This document shows positions 4,779 through 5,275 of a DNA stretch of 5,275 bases, piece after piece (within the stretch, counting starts at the first letter, position 1; each line of letters starts with the position of its first letter). This stretch comes from CAIMZW01 sp037135095. Lineage in GTDB: Bacteria; Actinomycetota; Actinomycetes; Nanopelagicales; Nanopelagicaceae. The notes beneath the pieces were generated by a model. That model saw only the letters and a program-made list of their open reading frames with translations, made no database searches and was not told the origin of the DNA. Position numbers and translations under genes: made by a program. The stretch spans positions 1 to 5,275 of the forward strand of contig JBAXKZ010000044.1 in the NCBI GenBank assembly GCA_037135095.1, written 5' to 3'.

Positions 4779-5153
4779 ATGACCGATGCCAAAGACGAGC
4801 GTTACGAACTAGCTCGTGCCAGCGCGATTCGCCTGTTGCGCTTGGAATCGGCGTTGTTGGTGTTGTTGGTGCTTTTCCTTGGAATTAAAGCGATGGTCTC
4901 GACGGTGTCGGCGCCGGGTGCGCTGGCAGGTGAAGTGATCTTTGGCTTTCTTGGTGCGGGTGCGCTTTATATTTCGGCTGGCGGATTTGTAAAGGGAAAG
5001 TCTTACGGGCGGGCGCCAGCAGTTTTAGCAAATTTAATTGTGATGGGCGTTGCTTACTTCATGGCTGGTGGCGGGCGCTTAGTGATCGCAATTGCATTGG
5101 GATTATTAGGATTGGTGACTTTTCTTTCAGCGCTCTTTGGTTATCGCGAATAA
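4779..5153 (+). CDS. Small four-helix integral membrane protein of unknown function
   Basis: This 124-aa protein has a charged cytoplasmic N-terminus (residues 1-21, MTDAKDERYE then an Arg-rich stretch) and four hydrophobic segments at about 22-42, 48-69, 79-96 and 100-119, ending GYRE. The loop between helices two and three is basic (KGKSYGR, 72-78), which places it in the cytoplasm by the positive-inside rule. Short alanine/glycine/leucine-rich four-helix proteins of this shape are common and poorly characterised in actinobacteria. I do not recognise the family. It is transcribed away from the pilus cluster and shows no link to it. The ATG lacks a Shine-Dalgarno and probably has a very short or absent leader. 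A small 9-bp duplication (4853-4870) encodes the doubled Leu-Leu-Val in helix one. Confidence 0.85.
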   Translation: MTDAKDERYELARASAIRLLRLESALLVLLVLFLGIKAMVSTVSAPGALAGEVIFGFLGAGALYISAGGFVKGKSYGRAPAVLANLIVMGVAYFMAGGGRLVIAIALGLLGLVTFLSALFGYRE

Positions 5154-5176
5154 CTAATAACTCCATTAGCGAATTT
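5154..5176 (+). terminator. Weak possible terminator after the membrane protein gene
   Basis: A 5-bp stem CTAAT/ATTAG (5154-5158 and 5165-5169) with a 6-nt loop directly follows the stop codon. A CGAATTTT tract begins after the stem. The stem is short and AT-rich, so this is only a candidate. The rest of the gap to about 5231 holds nothing I recognise. Confidence 0.2.
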
Positions 5177-5231
5177 TCTCGAGTAGCAATTTTCAAAACC
5201 CCAGCACCAGCATTTACTAACTACCAAGGAA

Positions 5232-5275
5232 TTATTTGTCGGTCTTCCCAAAGTACGCCAGTCTGATCAACGCCG
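5232..5275 (-). CDS. Possible 3' end of a leftward gene entering from the right edge
   Basis: On the minus strand one frame runs from the edge to a TAA (5234-5232) and reads ALIRLAYFGKTDK, a plausible protein C-terminus with a hydrophobic/aromatic stretch and a charged tail. A second frame reaches a TAG at 5223-5221 and reads GVDQTGVLWEDRQIIPW, so the true frame cannot be settled from 44-54 nt. Either would be a gene convergent with the four-helix membrane protein. No family can be assigned. Confidence 0.3.
   Translation of the reverse strand, partial: ALIRLAYFGKTDK

Noticed and set aside
4853..4870. 9-bp doubled GTTGTTGGT in the four-helix membrane protein gene
   Set aside because: Two copies encoding Leu-Leu-Val within a membrane helix are easily explained by composition, so it was not counted with the tad repeats.

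Overview
The window looks like chromosomal DNA from an actinobacterium of fairly low GC for that phylum; base composition was judged by eye, not computed. A freshwater planktonic lineage such as Nanopelagicales is plausible but is inference. The evidence is the gene set: a CpaF/TadA ATPase whose wording (TQAGKT P-loop, EEVFELKP, LPLLAGENIS) matches, from memory, an actinobacterial subfamily, followed by TadB, TadC, a short Flp-like pilin and TadE-like proteins.

Layout. Nearly everything from 4669 down to 1 is one leftward (minus-strand) Flp/Tad type IVc pilus cluster. In transcription order it holds: a 177-aa protein that reads as a GGDEF-fold domain with its catalytic signature lost (4669-4136); a palindrome-rich 170-nt leader; tadA (3965-2868); tadB (2868-1930, joined to tadA by TAATG); tadC (1933-1103, with a probable TTG start overlapping the tadB stop as TTGA); a 217-nt hairpin-bearing spacer; a Flp-like pilin gene with a very strong Shine-Dalgarno (885-523); tadE (512-81); and the first 97 nt of a further CDS that overlaps tadE and runs off the left edge. 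Rightward from 4779 is an unrelated four-helix membrane protein, divergent from the cluster. The 3' end of a leftward gene probably enters from the right edge.

How the genes fit together. TadA would supply ATP hydrolysis at the inner face of the membrane. TadB and TadC form the membrane platform. The Flp-like peptide is the likely pilin, and TadE and the last gene are likely pseudopilins. No CpaE/Ssd homologue, prepilin peptidase or RcpC/CpaB is visible here. The degenerate GGDEF protein sits at the head of the cluster, where a regulator or localisation factor would be expected.

Most unusual signal. Short tandem repeats recur along this cluster. There are four 9-bp units across the tadE stop and the next gene's N-terminus, three 27-bp units in the pilin leader, 15-bp units (three and two copies) in tadC, and a 29-bp direct repeat with a 55-bp period at the 3' end of the GGDEF-like gene. 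All but the last are multiples of three and in frame. This suggests slippage-driven length variation of surface-organelle genes, but that is untested.
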